Shown here piece by piece: positions 7,526 to 14,779 of a DNA stretch of 15,694 bases. Both the position numbers and the translations under genes were made by a program. The stretch is from an uncultured Flavobacteriales bacterium. GTDB taxonomy: Bacteria; Bacteroidota; Bacteroidia; Flavobacteriales; Crocinitomicaceae. The stretch lies in NCBI GenBank assembly GCA_946479125.1, contig CAMLET010000013.1:1-15694 (forward strand), read 5' to 3'. Position 1 is the first letter of the stretch, and each line of letters opens with the position of its first letter. Under the pieces are notes generated by a model, which searched no databases, was not told where the DNA came from, and saw only the letters and a list, made by a program, of their open reading frames with translations.

Positions 7526-8218
7526 ATGAAAAGAATTCTACTTACACTTTCATTATTTTCCTTTGGTTTAAGTTGGGGGCAACGCCAAATGGATTTCAAA
7601 ACAACCATTACTTCTCCGGCAAATAATGCTGAGGTTCAATTGAATCAAACGGTGTTTTTCAATCTGGAGATTGAGAACCAGGGAAATGTGAATTTTCTTG
7701 CTTCTGATACCTTGAATATTTATGTAGAGATCAATGGTCAGCAAATTATATTTCAACCAGATAATATTGACCATATGATTCGAACCGGAAATGTGATAAA
7801 TGCAGGGTCAACTTATTCAATGGCCATGCAAACTGCTTTTTCGAATGGGTATGAAAACACTACGAATCAAATTTGCTTTTTGGTGGTGCCAGTAAATGCA
7901 ACAGATGAAATTCAGGAATTGACAATGAACGATAATTCGGATTGTATTTATTTCTCAGTGGTGGAAGACAATGCCGACCTAAACGAAAATATTGCGGAGA
8001 ATATCACCATTCTTCCCAATCCTTCCAGTGAATCTTTTTCAATTGATGGATTAGAGGCAAATTCTACATTTCAAATTATGGATCTGAATGGAAAGTTGAT
8101 TTCTGTAGATGATAATTCCAATACTATCGATTGCTCTTCTTGGCCAAATGGTTGTTATCTTCTTCAAATTCAGCAGAACGATATTAAAGTGATGAAGCGG
8201 GTGATCATAAATCACTAA
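7526..8218 (+). CDS. Small secreted T9SS cargo protein with CARDB/Ig-like domain and Cys-pair sorting domain
   Basis: A 230-aa secreted protein. The ATG at 7526 starts the signal peptide (MKRILLTLSLFSFGLSWG, cleavage near Q19/R20). An in-frame ATG at 7457 would prepend 23 residues read through the REP-like palindrome and is unlikely to be used. Residues about 24-147 (ITSPANNAEVQLNQTVFFNL ... NDNSDCIYFSV) resemble a CARDB or related Ig-like adhesion module: it speaks of an N-x-G-N stretch at 51-55 and a closing D-N-S pattern typical of that fold. Residues about 158-230 are a type A T9SS sorting domain (ITILPNPSSESFSIDGL ... KRVIINH) with C203 and C210 in CSSWPNGCY, closely parallel to the upstream neighbour. 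No enzymatic function is visible. The matching sorting domains suggest common ancestry of the two neighbouring C-termini, while the N-terminal domains differ. Confidence 0.86.
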   Translation: MKRILLTLSLFSFGLSWGQRQMDFKTTITSPANNAEVQLNQTVFFNLEIENQGNVNFLASDTLNIYVEINGQQIIFQPDNIDHMIRTGNVINAGSTYSMAMQTAFSNGYENTTNQICFLVVPVNATDEIQELTMNDNSDCIYFSVVEDNADLNENIAENITILPNPSSESFSIDGLEANSTFQIMDLNGKLISVDDNSNTIDCSSWPNGCYLLQIQQNDIKVMKRVIINH

Positions 8219-8254
8219 AATCATAAAATAAAGAAGCGAAGACGGATTTCTGTA

Positions 8255-8289
8255 GTCTACAGTCTTTCGTCTTTCGTCTTTTGTCTCTA
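8255..8289. repeat. Heptamer tandem array, five units
   Basis: Five consecutive 7-bp units: GTCTACA, GTCTTTC, GTCTTTC, GTCTTTT, GTCTCTA. The GTCT core is invariant and the last three bases vary. The strand is strongly pyrimidine-biased on plus. The first unit overlaps a 13-bp palindrome CTGTAGTCTACAG (8250-8262), and the last unit runs into the mtnA -7 box. It fills most of the 81-bp gap between the T9SS gene and mtnA. Confidence 0.7.
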
Positions 8290-8295
8290 CTTTTG
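8266..8295 (+). promoter_or_regulatory. mtnA promoter candidate, predicts a leaderless transcript
   Basis: TACTTTTG at 8288-8295 matches TAnnTTTG exactly and ends 4 nt before the mtnA ATG, the same geometry as at mtnC. The -33 position is weaker: TTC at 8266-8268, 19 bp upstream, lies inside the heptamer array. The array may therefore form part of, or tune, this promoter (inference). Confidence 0.5.
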
Positions 8296-8299
8296 CTTC

Positions 8300-9364
8300 A
8301 TGAGTAAATTCAGAACTATTTGGACAACACAAGACGGTTATGTTGAAGTAATTGATCAGCGAAAACTTCCACACGAATGGGTGGTTGAGAAACTGATCTC
8401 GTATAAAGATGCCGAACGTGCAATTAAAGATATGACTGTTCGTGGTGCACCGTTAATTGGAGCGACTGCAGCTTATGGAATTTATTTGGCGGCTCGTGAA
8501 GGTGCAAATATGGAAGAAGCTTTCGCTGCGTTGCGTGCTTCTCGTCCAACTGCTGTAAACCTGTTTTGGGCGCTTGATCGTATGAAAGCGAAATTGAACG
8601 GCGCTTCTGATCTGGTTGAAACAGCTTGGAATGAAGCTGCTCAAATTGTGGAAGATGATGTAGAAACTTGTCGAATGATTGGTGTTCATGGACTTCCACT
8701 TATTGAAGAAATATCAAAAAGAAAAGCTGGAGATACAGTTCATATTTTGACGCACTGCAATGCTGGAATGCTAGGTTGTATTGAATGGGGAACCATTTCT
8801 TCACCTATTTACCAGGCTGCTGAAAAAGGAATTAAAGTGCACGTTTGGGTTGACGAAACTCGTCCACGCTTACAAGGTGCAAATTTGACGTGTTATGAAT
8901 TGACCCGCCACAATATTCCTCATACACTTATCGTCGATAATCAAGGCGGGCATTTAATGCAGCATGGAATGGTGGACATGTGTATTGTGGGAACAGATAG
9001 AACTACACGTCAGGGTGACGTTGCCAATAAGATTGGAACTTACCTGAAAGCGTTGGCTGCACACGACAACAAAATTCCTTTTTATGTGGCGTTACCATCT
9101 ACAACATTGGATTGGACAATCAACGACGGATTAAAAGAAATTCCAATCGAGCAACGCAATCAGGATGAGGTGCGCTATATCGTTGGAAAAAGCAAAGCAA
9201 CAGGGAAAATGGACGAAGTGTTGATTTGTCCGGAAACAACAGGAGCAAGCAACTACGGCTTCGATGTTACACCAGCACGTTTGGTAACCGCTTTAATAAC
9301 AGAACGCGGTGTTTGTGCTGCAAGCGAAGAAGGTTTGGTAGGATTGTTTCCAGAGCAGAAGTAG
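8300..9364 (+). CDS. mtnA: S-methyl-5-thioribose-1-phosphate isomerase (methionine salvage)
   Basis: A 354-aa cytosolic aldose-ketose isomerase, eIF2B-alpha/MtnA family, converting 5-methylthioribose-1-phosphate to 5-methylthioribulose-1-phosphate. Visible family motifs are VRGAPLIGATAAYG (47-60, phosphate/substrate binding), THCNAGML (151-158) with catalytic C153, VDETRPRLQGANLTCYEL (184-201), and GTDRTTRQGDVANKIGTY (231-248) with the catalytic acid D233. The length is normal and the protein appears intact. The pathway order would be MtnA, then MtnB (not in this window), then MtnC and MtnD, both encoded upstream on the same strand. The start is fixed by a -7 box 4 nt upstream and by the normal N-terminal length. 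A related sugar-phosphate isomerase role (for example 5-deoxyribose salvage) is known for relatives, but mtnC and mtnD nearby favour methionine salvage. Confidence 0.94.
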   Translation: MSKFRTIWTTQDGYVEVIDQRKLPHEWVVEKLISYKDAERAIKDMTVRGAPLIGATAAYGIYLAAREGANMEEAFAALRASRPTAVNLFWALDRMKAKLNGASDLVETAWNEAAQIVEDDVETCRMIGVHGLPLIEEISKRKAGDTVHILTHCNAGMLGCIEWGTISSPIYQAAEKGIKVHVWVDETRPRLQGANLTCYELTRHNIPHTLIVDNQGGHLMQHGMVDMCIVGTDRTTRQGDVANKIGTYLKALAAHDNKIPFYVALPSTTLDWTINDGLKEIPIEQRNQDEVRYIVGKSKATGKMDEVLICPETTGASNYGFDVTPARLVTALITERGVCAASEEGLVGLFPEQK

Positions 9365-9407
9365 CATTTGAATTAGAATTGCTATTTTTCGGTAATTCAA
9401 TTATTGT

Positions 9408-9896
9408 ATGAAGCACCTGCTGTTGTTTATTTCGATTGGCATGCTGTCCAGCTCATTTGCGCAGCTCATGACAAATTATGAAGACAGTTTATTGGTTGTC
9501 AAAACACCAGAGTGGAAATTTCAATCAGGATTTATTGGCGATTCAATAGTTGTTTTTCACGCTGTTGAGCGTTTGCAAGAGCCCTCAAAAGAATTCAGTG
9601 CCCGACAACGCGATAGCATAACATCGGCTTGGCTTAAGGTTCATCGCGCAGAATTTTTTGGAAGACGATTTTATTTGAATGGAAATGATGATTTTGTCTT
9701 CCAACAACGTATTAGTTGTGGAGTTGGAGCTACCAGCTATCAGTTTACACCTTTTCAATTCACATCAGGGGCATTCGAAATTTATTGGTCGGAAACGCCT
9801 TGGGAAGGAGTACTAAGCAAACACCGATGCACTTATGTAATTTTAGAACTTTCTCACAAAGTGATGGTTTGGAAACGCATTCCTTCAGTTGAGTAA
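9408..9896 (+). CDS. Small secreted protein of unknown function
   Basis: A 162-aa protein with a clear signal peptide (MKHLLLFISIGMLSSSFA, cleavage before Q19) and no lipobox, so it is likely periplasmic or outer-membrane associated. The mature part holds two cysteines, C104 (ISCGVG) and C141 (KHRCTY), which could form a disulfide. It is beta-rich in its second half (YQFTPFQFTSGAFEIYW). I do not recognise a family, and there is no T9SS sorting domain. It starts 43 nt after mtnA and could be read through from it, but nothing visible links it to methionine metabolism. A hairpin terminator follows. Confidence 0.72.
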   Translation: MKHLLLFISIGMLSSSFAQLMTNYEDSLLVVKTPEWKFQSGFIGDSIVVFHAVERLQEPSKEFSARQRDSITSAWLKVHRAEFFGRRFYLNGNDDFVFQQRISCGVGATSYQFTPFQFTSGAFEIYWSETPWEGVLSKHRCTYVILELSHKVMVWKRIPSVE

Positions 9897-9902
9897 AAAT
9901 AA

Positions 9903-9940
9903 AAAACCGTGAATATGAATGGATCCACGGTTTTCGTTTT
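9903..9940. terminator. Hairpin terminator between convergent genes, probably bidirectional
   Basis: AAAACCGTG (9903-9911) pairs perfectly with CACGGTTTT (9926-9934) around a 14-nt loop, followed by CGTTTT on plus and preceded by a long A-run (9896-9906) that becomes a U-run on minus. It lies between the stop at 9896 (plus) and the stop of the 947-aa gene at 9953 (minus), so it can serve both convergent transcripts. Confidence 0.82.
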
Positions 9941-9952
9941 ATGTTGAATGAA

Positions 9953-12796
9953 TTAGTTTTTCACGATTCGTTTCACATATTTGTTTGTCCCATCAACAAT
10001 CGAAATCATGAATAAGTTTCCTTTGAACGCATCCAAAGAGATTTCAGTTTCACCGTTAATTCCAAATTGTTCGAACAACAATCGTCCTTCCATATCATAA
10101 ATTGCTATTGAAGCAGAAGGATTTACCAAACCGTCAATCTTAAATACATTGTTTGTTGGATTTGGATAAACCAACACATTGTCCAATTTGTTCTTAATTG
10201 TTGCCAGGTCTTCTTCAATTGGCTCAAAGCTCATTCCGCATGATGCTGTATTTTGATTGAATGCTAATTTGATAGTATTCGCTTTCTCAAAAAGATTGTT
10301 TTGAGCTTGATCAAGTGTTGTTACCACATTTGTATCGTTGCTCATAACAAATGCTATGTCGTATACAACAGTATCTCCAACATACAATGTTTGTGCTCTA
10401 GTTGAACCAATAATGCGGCGATCACCAGGAGAATTTGAAGTTGAGCCAGATCCTATAGGTTCAAATTCTGACCAAGGAAACCCTGGATCAACACCTTGAG
10501 TAGCCCAATTCAATGTGTCTGAAACTCCTGTGTACATGCAGTGAGTTGAAATTGTAGTTGTTCCATTTCCACCCGGAAATCCATTTCCACCGTAGTACAA
10601 TTGGTCCCCATATTGCCACAAACCATTGAGATAATTAGTGTATTGTTGAAGAGTTATCGGGTCCGATTGACCAGACGCACCACCAGAACCAGTGAACACA
10701 ATAGAATGTTCAAGACCAAAATATTCATTGTCTATCCAACTGTCACCAAAACCAAAACCATTTACTGATTCATTTTGGGCAATTCCATCACTATTGTCAA
10801 GACCATCGTTGTCTAATTTTGTTCCCTTAAGGATCATAAATCCTGCAGCAGGACATTTGTCGGTGAAACCTGGAATTCCAGAGTTGACTTCATCGTATAA
10901 ATCACCGTTGTATTGGTACATTAAACCTAACTCGGCATGTGTTCCCGCGTAATCGTCATTGTAATTTCCTAAATCTATATCACCTATTGTACCTAAACTA
11001 AATTCTTCGAAATCATGTATTCTGGAAAAATGAAAAGTTTTATGGAAAATGGTGTTTTGGAAGTCGGATGTTGAATCACAATCAAACCAATATTTGTACG
11101 AGTGAGTTTCAATACTTGCGCTATGTAGTGAATTTGGGTTGTCATGAGTAATGCTAAAAAAACAATAACTACCATATATCGAAGGATAATCACCTTGATA
11201 AGGTTCATAGATATTGTTAGCATTGATATCTACGAAAGCCGCGAGCATTTCAGCTTGACCAAGAGCAATCTCACCGTGTGCGGGCCAATTTCTTATCCCA
11301 AAAGGAGCAATATAAGTTGTTGAGCCAGATTGTATTGAATCAATGTGGTCCTCTATCATTTGTTTAGAAACAAAGAAGCCTCTGTTGTATTTGTCTGATA
11401 CTAAATCGGTATACAAGCCGCTAGTGGTAAATGGTCCGGGTAAAAATTGCGGTCGATAGACGGATTCATCGATTCCTAGTAATTCATTTGATGAAAGACC
11501 TGTGTATACATTTTCCATGCTATAAACGATTTTAAGGCTGTCGTTGTATTTCGCTCCGCCGAAGCTGTCATTGGTTACAGGAATAAATTGATTTCCTAAT
11601 CCCAAATCAACGGTAAGATTGTTAATGTTATCTGTGTGTCGAAATTCTTGAATAGCTGCGGGATTAGCAGTGTTGTTGAAATAGTCAATGACAATAGGAT
11701 TAGAAGTAAAATTAGTTGCTATGCCATCGTATTGTACGCAAGCTTGATTTTCTGCCAATTGATAGTTAATACATGCGAGACCATCGTTAAAAGAAATTAA
11801 ATCGATTAGTTTTGACTTCGGTTGAACAATAGAATCTGTCATGTTGAAACTTAAGTCATAAATTACATTAATAACTTTCTGTTGTCCCGAATCGAAGTAG
11901 AAATGATGAAGTTTATTGTTTAAAATTCCAAATTCACTGTTATTACTTCCAACACTTGATTCTTCTAGAAGTGAATTAACAATATTAAAGCTGCTGTTTA
12001 CTTCAAATAAATCACCATTGTTCGCAACAAACAAATTTCCATTGGGTAATATTATCAAATTAGCTTGACCACTAGAATTTGCATTTAATGAATGCGAAAC
12101 ATAAGTGTTGGCAGCAGTCCGTTCGTAAACTTGCTTGGCTCCGGAAATAAATGATGAAACCTCATTTCCGTTGAACAAAATTACCTTGCCGCCATCTTTG
12201 CCTGTAGTTGGAATTGATGTACTCCCAATACTTGTAATTGAAGCATCAACCAATTCCTCAGTTGCTGAGTTAATATTTTGCGTATCGAATGCCAGACGAT
12301 ACAATCCACCAGTAGATTTAACTGCATAGTTTACAATTTCATTACCATTAAGGATTGAGTTAACAAAGGAAGTTTTGTACAAATCGGTATGTAAATAATG
12401 TGAAGTTTCCATTCCAGTGATTTTGTTGTATTTCAAAACGTAAAAGTTCATTGTTGAAGTGGTAGGAAACTCAAGAATTACCGTCCTATCCGTTCCAGTG
12501 TCAAATACACCAGTTATTAAGGGGTAGACATCTATAAATGGTGAAGTAATAAATGGAAACTGATTAACACTGATTAATTTGCCTTCTTTGTCAATTTTAC
12601 TTGTTGTAATCAACAGGTCATATGTAGCATTTCGTTCAACACGCAGTAATTCAATGGTTTCATCAGGTTGCTCAAGTGCGAAACTTTGATAAATATATGG
12701 GTTGTTGTAATAGTGATTAAATGATCTTTTAAACTGAGCTTGAGAGGAAAAACTCAAGAGCATTAATAAAAAAGGTAAAAGTCGATTTGTTTTCAT
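9953..12796 (-). CDS. Large secreted T9SS cargo protein (947 aa)
   Basis: A 947-aa secreted protein with signal peptide (residues 1-20, ending SSQA) and a type A T9SS C-terminal sorting domain (about 872-947: NVLVYPNPTNNVFKIDGL ... YVKRIVKN). Residues about 40-370 are beta-rich with repeated short strands (for example ANLIILPNGNLFVANNGDLF) and could be a propeller-like region. Residues about 455-860 contain a conserved-looking block with IRNWPAHGEI (501-510), AAFVDINANNIYEPYQGDYP (519-538, resembling a D-x-N-x-N calcium-type loop) and later Gly/Asn-rich turns. This WPAHG...GDYP block recurs in many Bacteroidota secreted proteins of unknown function (from memory). No catalytic residues could be assigned. 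Unlike the two small T9SS proteins, its sorting domain lacks the cysteine pair. The gene is convergent with the one at 9408 and divergent from DUF2851. Confidence 0.88.
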   Translation of the reverse strand: MKTNRLLPFLLMLLSFSSQAQFKRSFNHYYNNPYIYQSFALEQPDETIELLRVERNATYDLLITTSKIDKEGKLISVNQFPFITSPFIDVYPLITGVFDTGTDRTVILEFPTTSTMNFYVLKYNKITGMETSHYLHTDLYKTSFVNSILNGNEIVNYAVKSTGGLYRLAFDTQNINSATEELVDASITSIGSTSIPTTGKDGGKVILFNGNEVSSFISGAKQVYERTAANTYVSHSLNANSSGQANLIILPNGNLFVANNGDLFEVNSSFNIVNSLLEESSVGSNNSEFGILNNKLHHFYFDSGQQKVINVIYDLSFNMTDSIVQPKSKLIDLISFNDGLACINYQLAENQACVQYDGIATNFTSNPIVIDYFNNTANPAAIQEFRHTDNINNLTVDLGLGNQFIPVTNDSFGGAKYNDSLKIVYSMENVYTGLSSNELLGIDESVYRPQFLPGPFTTSGLYTDLVSDKYNRGFFVSKQMIEDHIDSIQSGSTTYIAPFGIRNWPAHGEIALGQAEMLAAFVDINANNIYEPYQGDYPSIYGSYCFFSITHDNPNSLHSASIETHSYKYWFDCDSTSDFQNTIFHKTFHFSRIHDFEEFSLGTIGDIDLGNYNDDYAGTHAELGLMYQYNGDLYDEVNSGIPGFTDKCPAAGFMILKGTKLDNDGLDNSDGIAQNESVNGFGFGDSWIDNEYFGLEHSIVFTGSGGASGQSDPITLQQYTNYLNGLWQYGDQLYYGGNGFPGGNGTTTISTHCMYTGVSDTLNWATQGVDPGFPWSEFEPIGSGSTSNSPGDRRIIGSTRAQTLYVGDTVVYDIAFVMSNDTNVVTTLDQAQNNLFEKANTIKLAFNQNTASCGMSFEPIEEDLATIKNKLDNVLVYPNPTNNVFKIDGLVNPSASIAIYDMEGRLLFEQFGINGETEISLDAFKGNLFMISIVDGTNKYVKRIVKN

Positions 12797-12840
12797 AGTT
12801 GTGTTTTTTTGAAGCTCAATTCTTCTGATTTCTTTTCTTC

Positions 12841-12883
12841 ATGAACGTGTTTCATATACAAGGCGTTGGAAACTCGTGTTCAT
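12841..12883. repeat. Imperfect inverted repeat between divergent genes
   Basis: ATGAAC (12841-12846) and GTTTC (12849-12853) pair with GAAAC (12869-12873) and GTTCAT (12878-12883): 11 bp of stem with an asymmetric 2/4-nt internal loop and a 15-nt end loop. It lies 45 bp upstream of the 947-aa gene and 77 bp upstream of DUF2851, so it could be an operator or leader structure. A seven-T run follows at about 12892-12898 on plus, but no gene is known to be transcribed into it. The rest of the 163-bp gap shows no clear promoter. Confidence 0.35.
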
Positions 12884-12959
12884 ACTTCCTGTTTTTTTAA
12901 CAGTTCTCTTCTTGCCACAACTCATCTTTTTCACTAACTTATTTAAGAAACAATGAGTT

Positions 12960-14240
12960 ATGAATGAAAAATACCTTCATTTCATCTGGAAATCGAAGCG
13001 ATTGCTAACCACTGAATTGAGTACTAGCACTGGAGAAAAAATAGTTGTCAGAAACTTTGGTGAATACAATTTTGATTCTGGTCCGGATTTCTTTAACGGC
13101 TCGGTTCAACTTGGAGATTTAGTACTGCATGGAAACATAGAAATGCATGTGAATTCTTCGGATTGGATGAAGCACGGACATCAACATGATTCCGCATATA
13201 ACAATGTTATTCTTCATGTGGTTTACAATCACGATATGGAGATTGTTGTAAACGATGCTGTGCTGCCGACACTGGAACTGAAATACCTGATCGATTGGAA
13301 GCATTTTAATGAATCTCCCCGCAAACTCGAATTTCAGGATAAGATTCCTTGCGATAAACAATTGGATGAAGTTTCTGCAAATGCAATCGACGGACAGTTG
13401 AAAAGAAACACGCATGATAGATTGCAGCGAAAAGCAAACGAACTCGATGAAGTGTTCGTTAGTTTGAATCTTAGTATTCATGAGCTGTTGTTCTATAACC
13501 TTCTCAAAGCTTTTGGCGGGAAATTAAATGGGCTTCCTTTCATTGAATTAGCGAATCGAATTCCGGTATACCATTTTCTGAGATCTACGGTTTCCATCAG
13601 AGAATCTATTTTGCTCGGAGCCTCTGGATTTCTGGAAGATTCATTCAACCATGAATACGAACTGCTTTTGAAAAGCGATTGGGCATTTCAGAAACATCGA
13701 TTAACACTCAGTAATCTTGAATCATCTTCGCTTAAATTCAAAGGAGCACGACCAGTTAGCTTTCCTGCGCTTCGTTTGATTCAGTTTGCGCATTTTTCGG
13801 AACGCTTTGATTGGTCATCTAATTTTTGGACTGAAGAACCGATCGAAATATTAAACCTCTTTCGTAAAGCATTGGTGTGTAAAACGAATGTTTATTGGGA
13901 ACAACATTATCACATTGGAATGAAAAAAAGTAAACCAGATTCAGGCTCGTTGTCTAAGGAAATGGCGGATAACATCATTATAAATGCGGTTGTACCATTT
14001 CTATTTTGGCAGGGACAAAAACAGGGGAACATTGCGCTTTTGAATAAAGCTGTTGAATTGCTTGAATTAATTCCTCAGGAGAAAAACAAGATTGTTGAAC
14101 GCTGGCAGAAATTGATTACCTATCCAAAGAATGCCCGCTTTGGACAAGCTATTCTGGAACTCAATAATCAGTGGTGCACACCAAAAAAATGCCTGAAGTG
14201 TTTGATTGGAAAAGAGGTCTTGAATCTAACGCAACAATAG
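12960..14240 (+). CDS. DUF2851 family protein
   Basis: A 426-aa cytosolic-looking protein without signal peptide, matching the Bacteroidota family DUF2851, whose function is unknown. Recognisable family stretches are at the N-terminus: FGEYNFDSGPDFFNGSV (33-49), HGNIEMHVNSSDWMKHGHQ (57-75) and YNNVILHVVYNHD (80-92). These carry conserved polar residues D43, E61, H63, D68, H72, H74 and D77. The C-terminus has a cysteine cluster C406-x4-C411-x2-C414 (WCTPKKCLKC), which with C131 could bind a metal (inference). The middle is helical. The ATG at 12960 was chosen because it gives the usual N-terminus (EKYLHFIW). A five-codon reading frame starting at 12953 overlaps this start. Downstream genes follow on the same strand after 42 nt. 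Confidence 0.87.
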   Translation: MNEKYLHFIWKSKRLLTTELSTSTGEKIVVRNFGEYNFDSGPDFFNGSVQLGDLVLHGNIEMHVNSSDWMKHGHQHDSAYNNVILHVVYNHDMEIVVNDAVLPTLELKYLIDWKHFNESPRKLEFQDKIPCDKQLDEVSANAIDGQLKRNTHDRLQRKANELDEVFVSLNLSIHELLFYNLLKAFGGKLNGLPFIELANRIPVYHFLRSTVSIRESILLGASGFLEDSFNHEYELLLKSDWAFQKHRLTLSNLESSSLKFKGARPVSFPALRLIQFAHFSERFDWSSNFWTEEPIEILNLFRKALVCKTNVYWEQHYHIGMKKSKPDSGSLSKEMADNIIINAVVPFLFWQGQKQGNIALLNKAVELLELIPQEKNKIVERWQKLITYPKNARFGQAILELNNQWCTPKKCLKCLIGKEVLNLTQQ

Positions 14241-14282
14241 CTGAAAGAATATGCGTACCTTCGTAACACTAACTCGATTTCT

Positions 14283-14774
14283 ATGAAAAAATTACTTTTT
14301 GCTTTGCCACTTTTAATGCTGTTAACGGCTTGTCCAATTGGTTTGGATTATGCTCCCGGCAAAGTAGGAACCGAGGCTGTTGATACACGTTTGGAAGGAA
14401 CCTGGGTTCTTGATCCTAGTACTCCTGATCATGAAGTGACGAAAGTGACATTTAAGAAACAGAATAAATTTGCCTACATGGTTACGGTTGAAGAACGTGG
14501 CGAAATGTATGCGATGGAGACAGATGAATATTTCATGTATCAAACTGTTATTGATGGTTTGAACGTTATGTACCTGAAGCCTTCCGACGAAGATAAATAC
14601 TATTTGTATCAATTTGAATTGGATGGGAAACAGTTGATCGTTGGTGATGTTTCATTGTTGGATGGAGGAACGGATGCTCTGACTTCTACAGAATCTTTGA
14701 GACAACAAATTGCAACATCTAAGTCGATGGAGGAATTTAAAAGTATTGGGAAATACGTTTTTAATAAAAAATAG
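14283..14774 (+). CDS. Small lipoprotein, lipocalin-like layout
   Basis: A 163-aa predicted lipoprotein: signal peptide with lipobox LLTAC and lipidated C17. The mature part begins with an extended linker, then LEGTWVLDP (about 38-46) followed by several beta-strands (KVTFKKQNKFAYMVTVEERG, DGLNVMYLKP, YYLYQFELDGKQLIVGDV). This 'GTW...' opening and the strand pattern resemble small lipocalin-like lipoproteins, but the family assignment is uncertain. It lies 42 nt after DUF2851 and 5 nt before the PspC gene, so it is probably the first or second gene of a cotranscribed set. Confidence 0.78.
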   Translation: MKKLLFALPLLMLLTACPIGLDYAPGKVGTEAVDTRLEGTWVLDPSTPDHEVTKVTFKKQNKFAYMVTVEERGEMYAMETDEYFMYQTVIDGLNVMYLKPSDEDKYYLYQFELDGKQLIVGDVSLLDGGTDALTSTESLRQQIATSKSMEEFKSIGKYVFNKK

Positions 14775-14779
14775 GAACC

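Noticed and set aside
262..8299. SAM-type riboswitch upstream of the methionine salvage genes
   Set aside because: The leaders of mtnD, mtnC and mtnA are too short, and no paired-stem architecture of that kind is visible.
8051..8374. 107-codon minus-strand reading frame across the 230-aa gene end, the heptamer array and the mtnA start
   Set aside because: It is antisense to two convincing genes, and its charged stretch is only the translation of the purine-rich heptamer repeat.
9368..9400. TTGAATTA/TAATTCAA stem between mtnA and the 9408 gene as a terminator
   Set aside because: It is an all-AT-rich 8-bp stem with a 17-nt loop and no T-tract after it; probably compositional.
13119..13481. 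120-codon minus-strand reading frame inside DUF2851
   Set aside because: It is fully antisense to a recognised family gene and shows no family features of its own.
14256..14263. TACCTTCG as a -7 box before the lipoprotein gene at 14283
   Set aside because: It has one mismatch to TAnnTTTG, and the nearest TTG is 33 bp upstream; read-through from DUF2851 is as likely.
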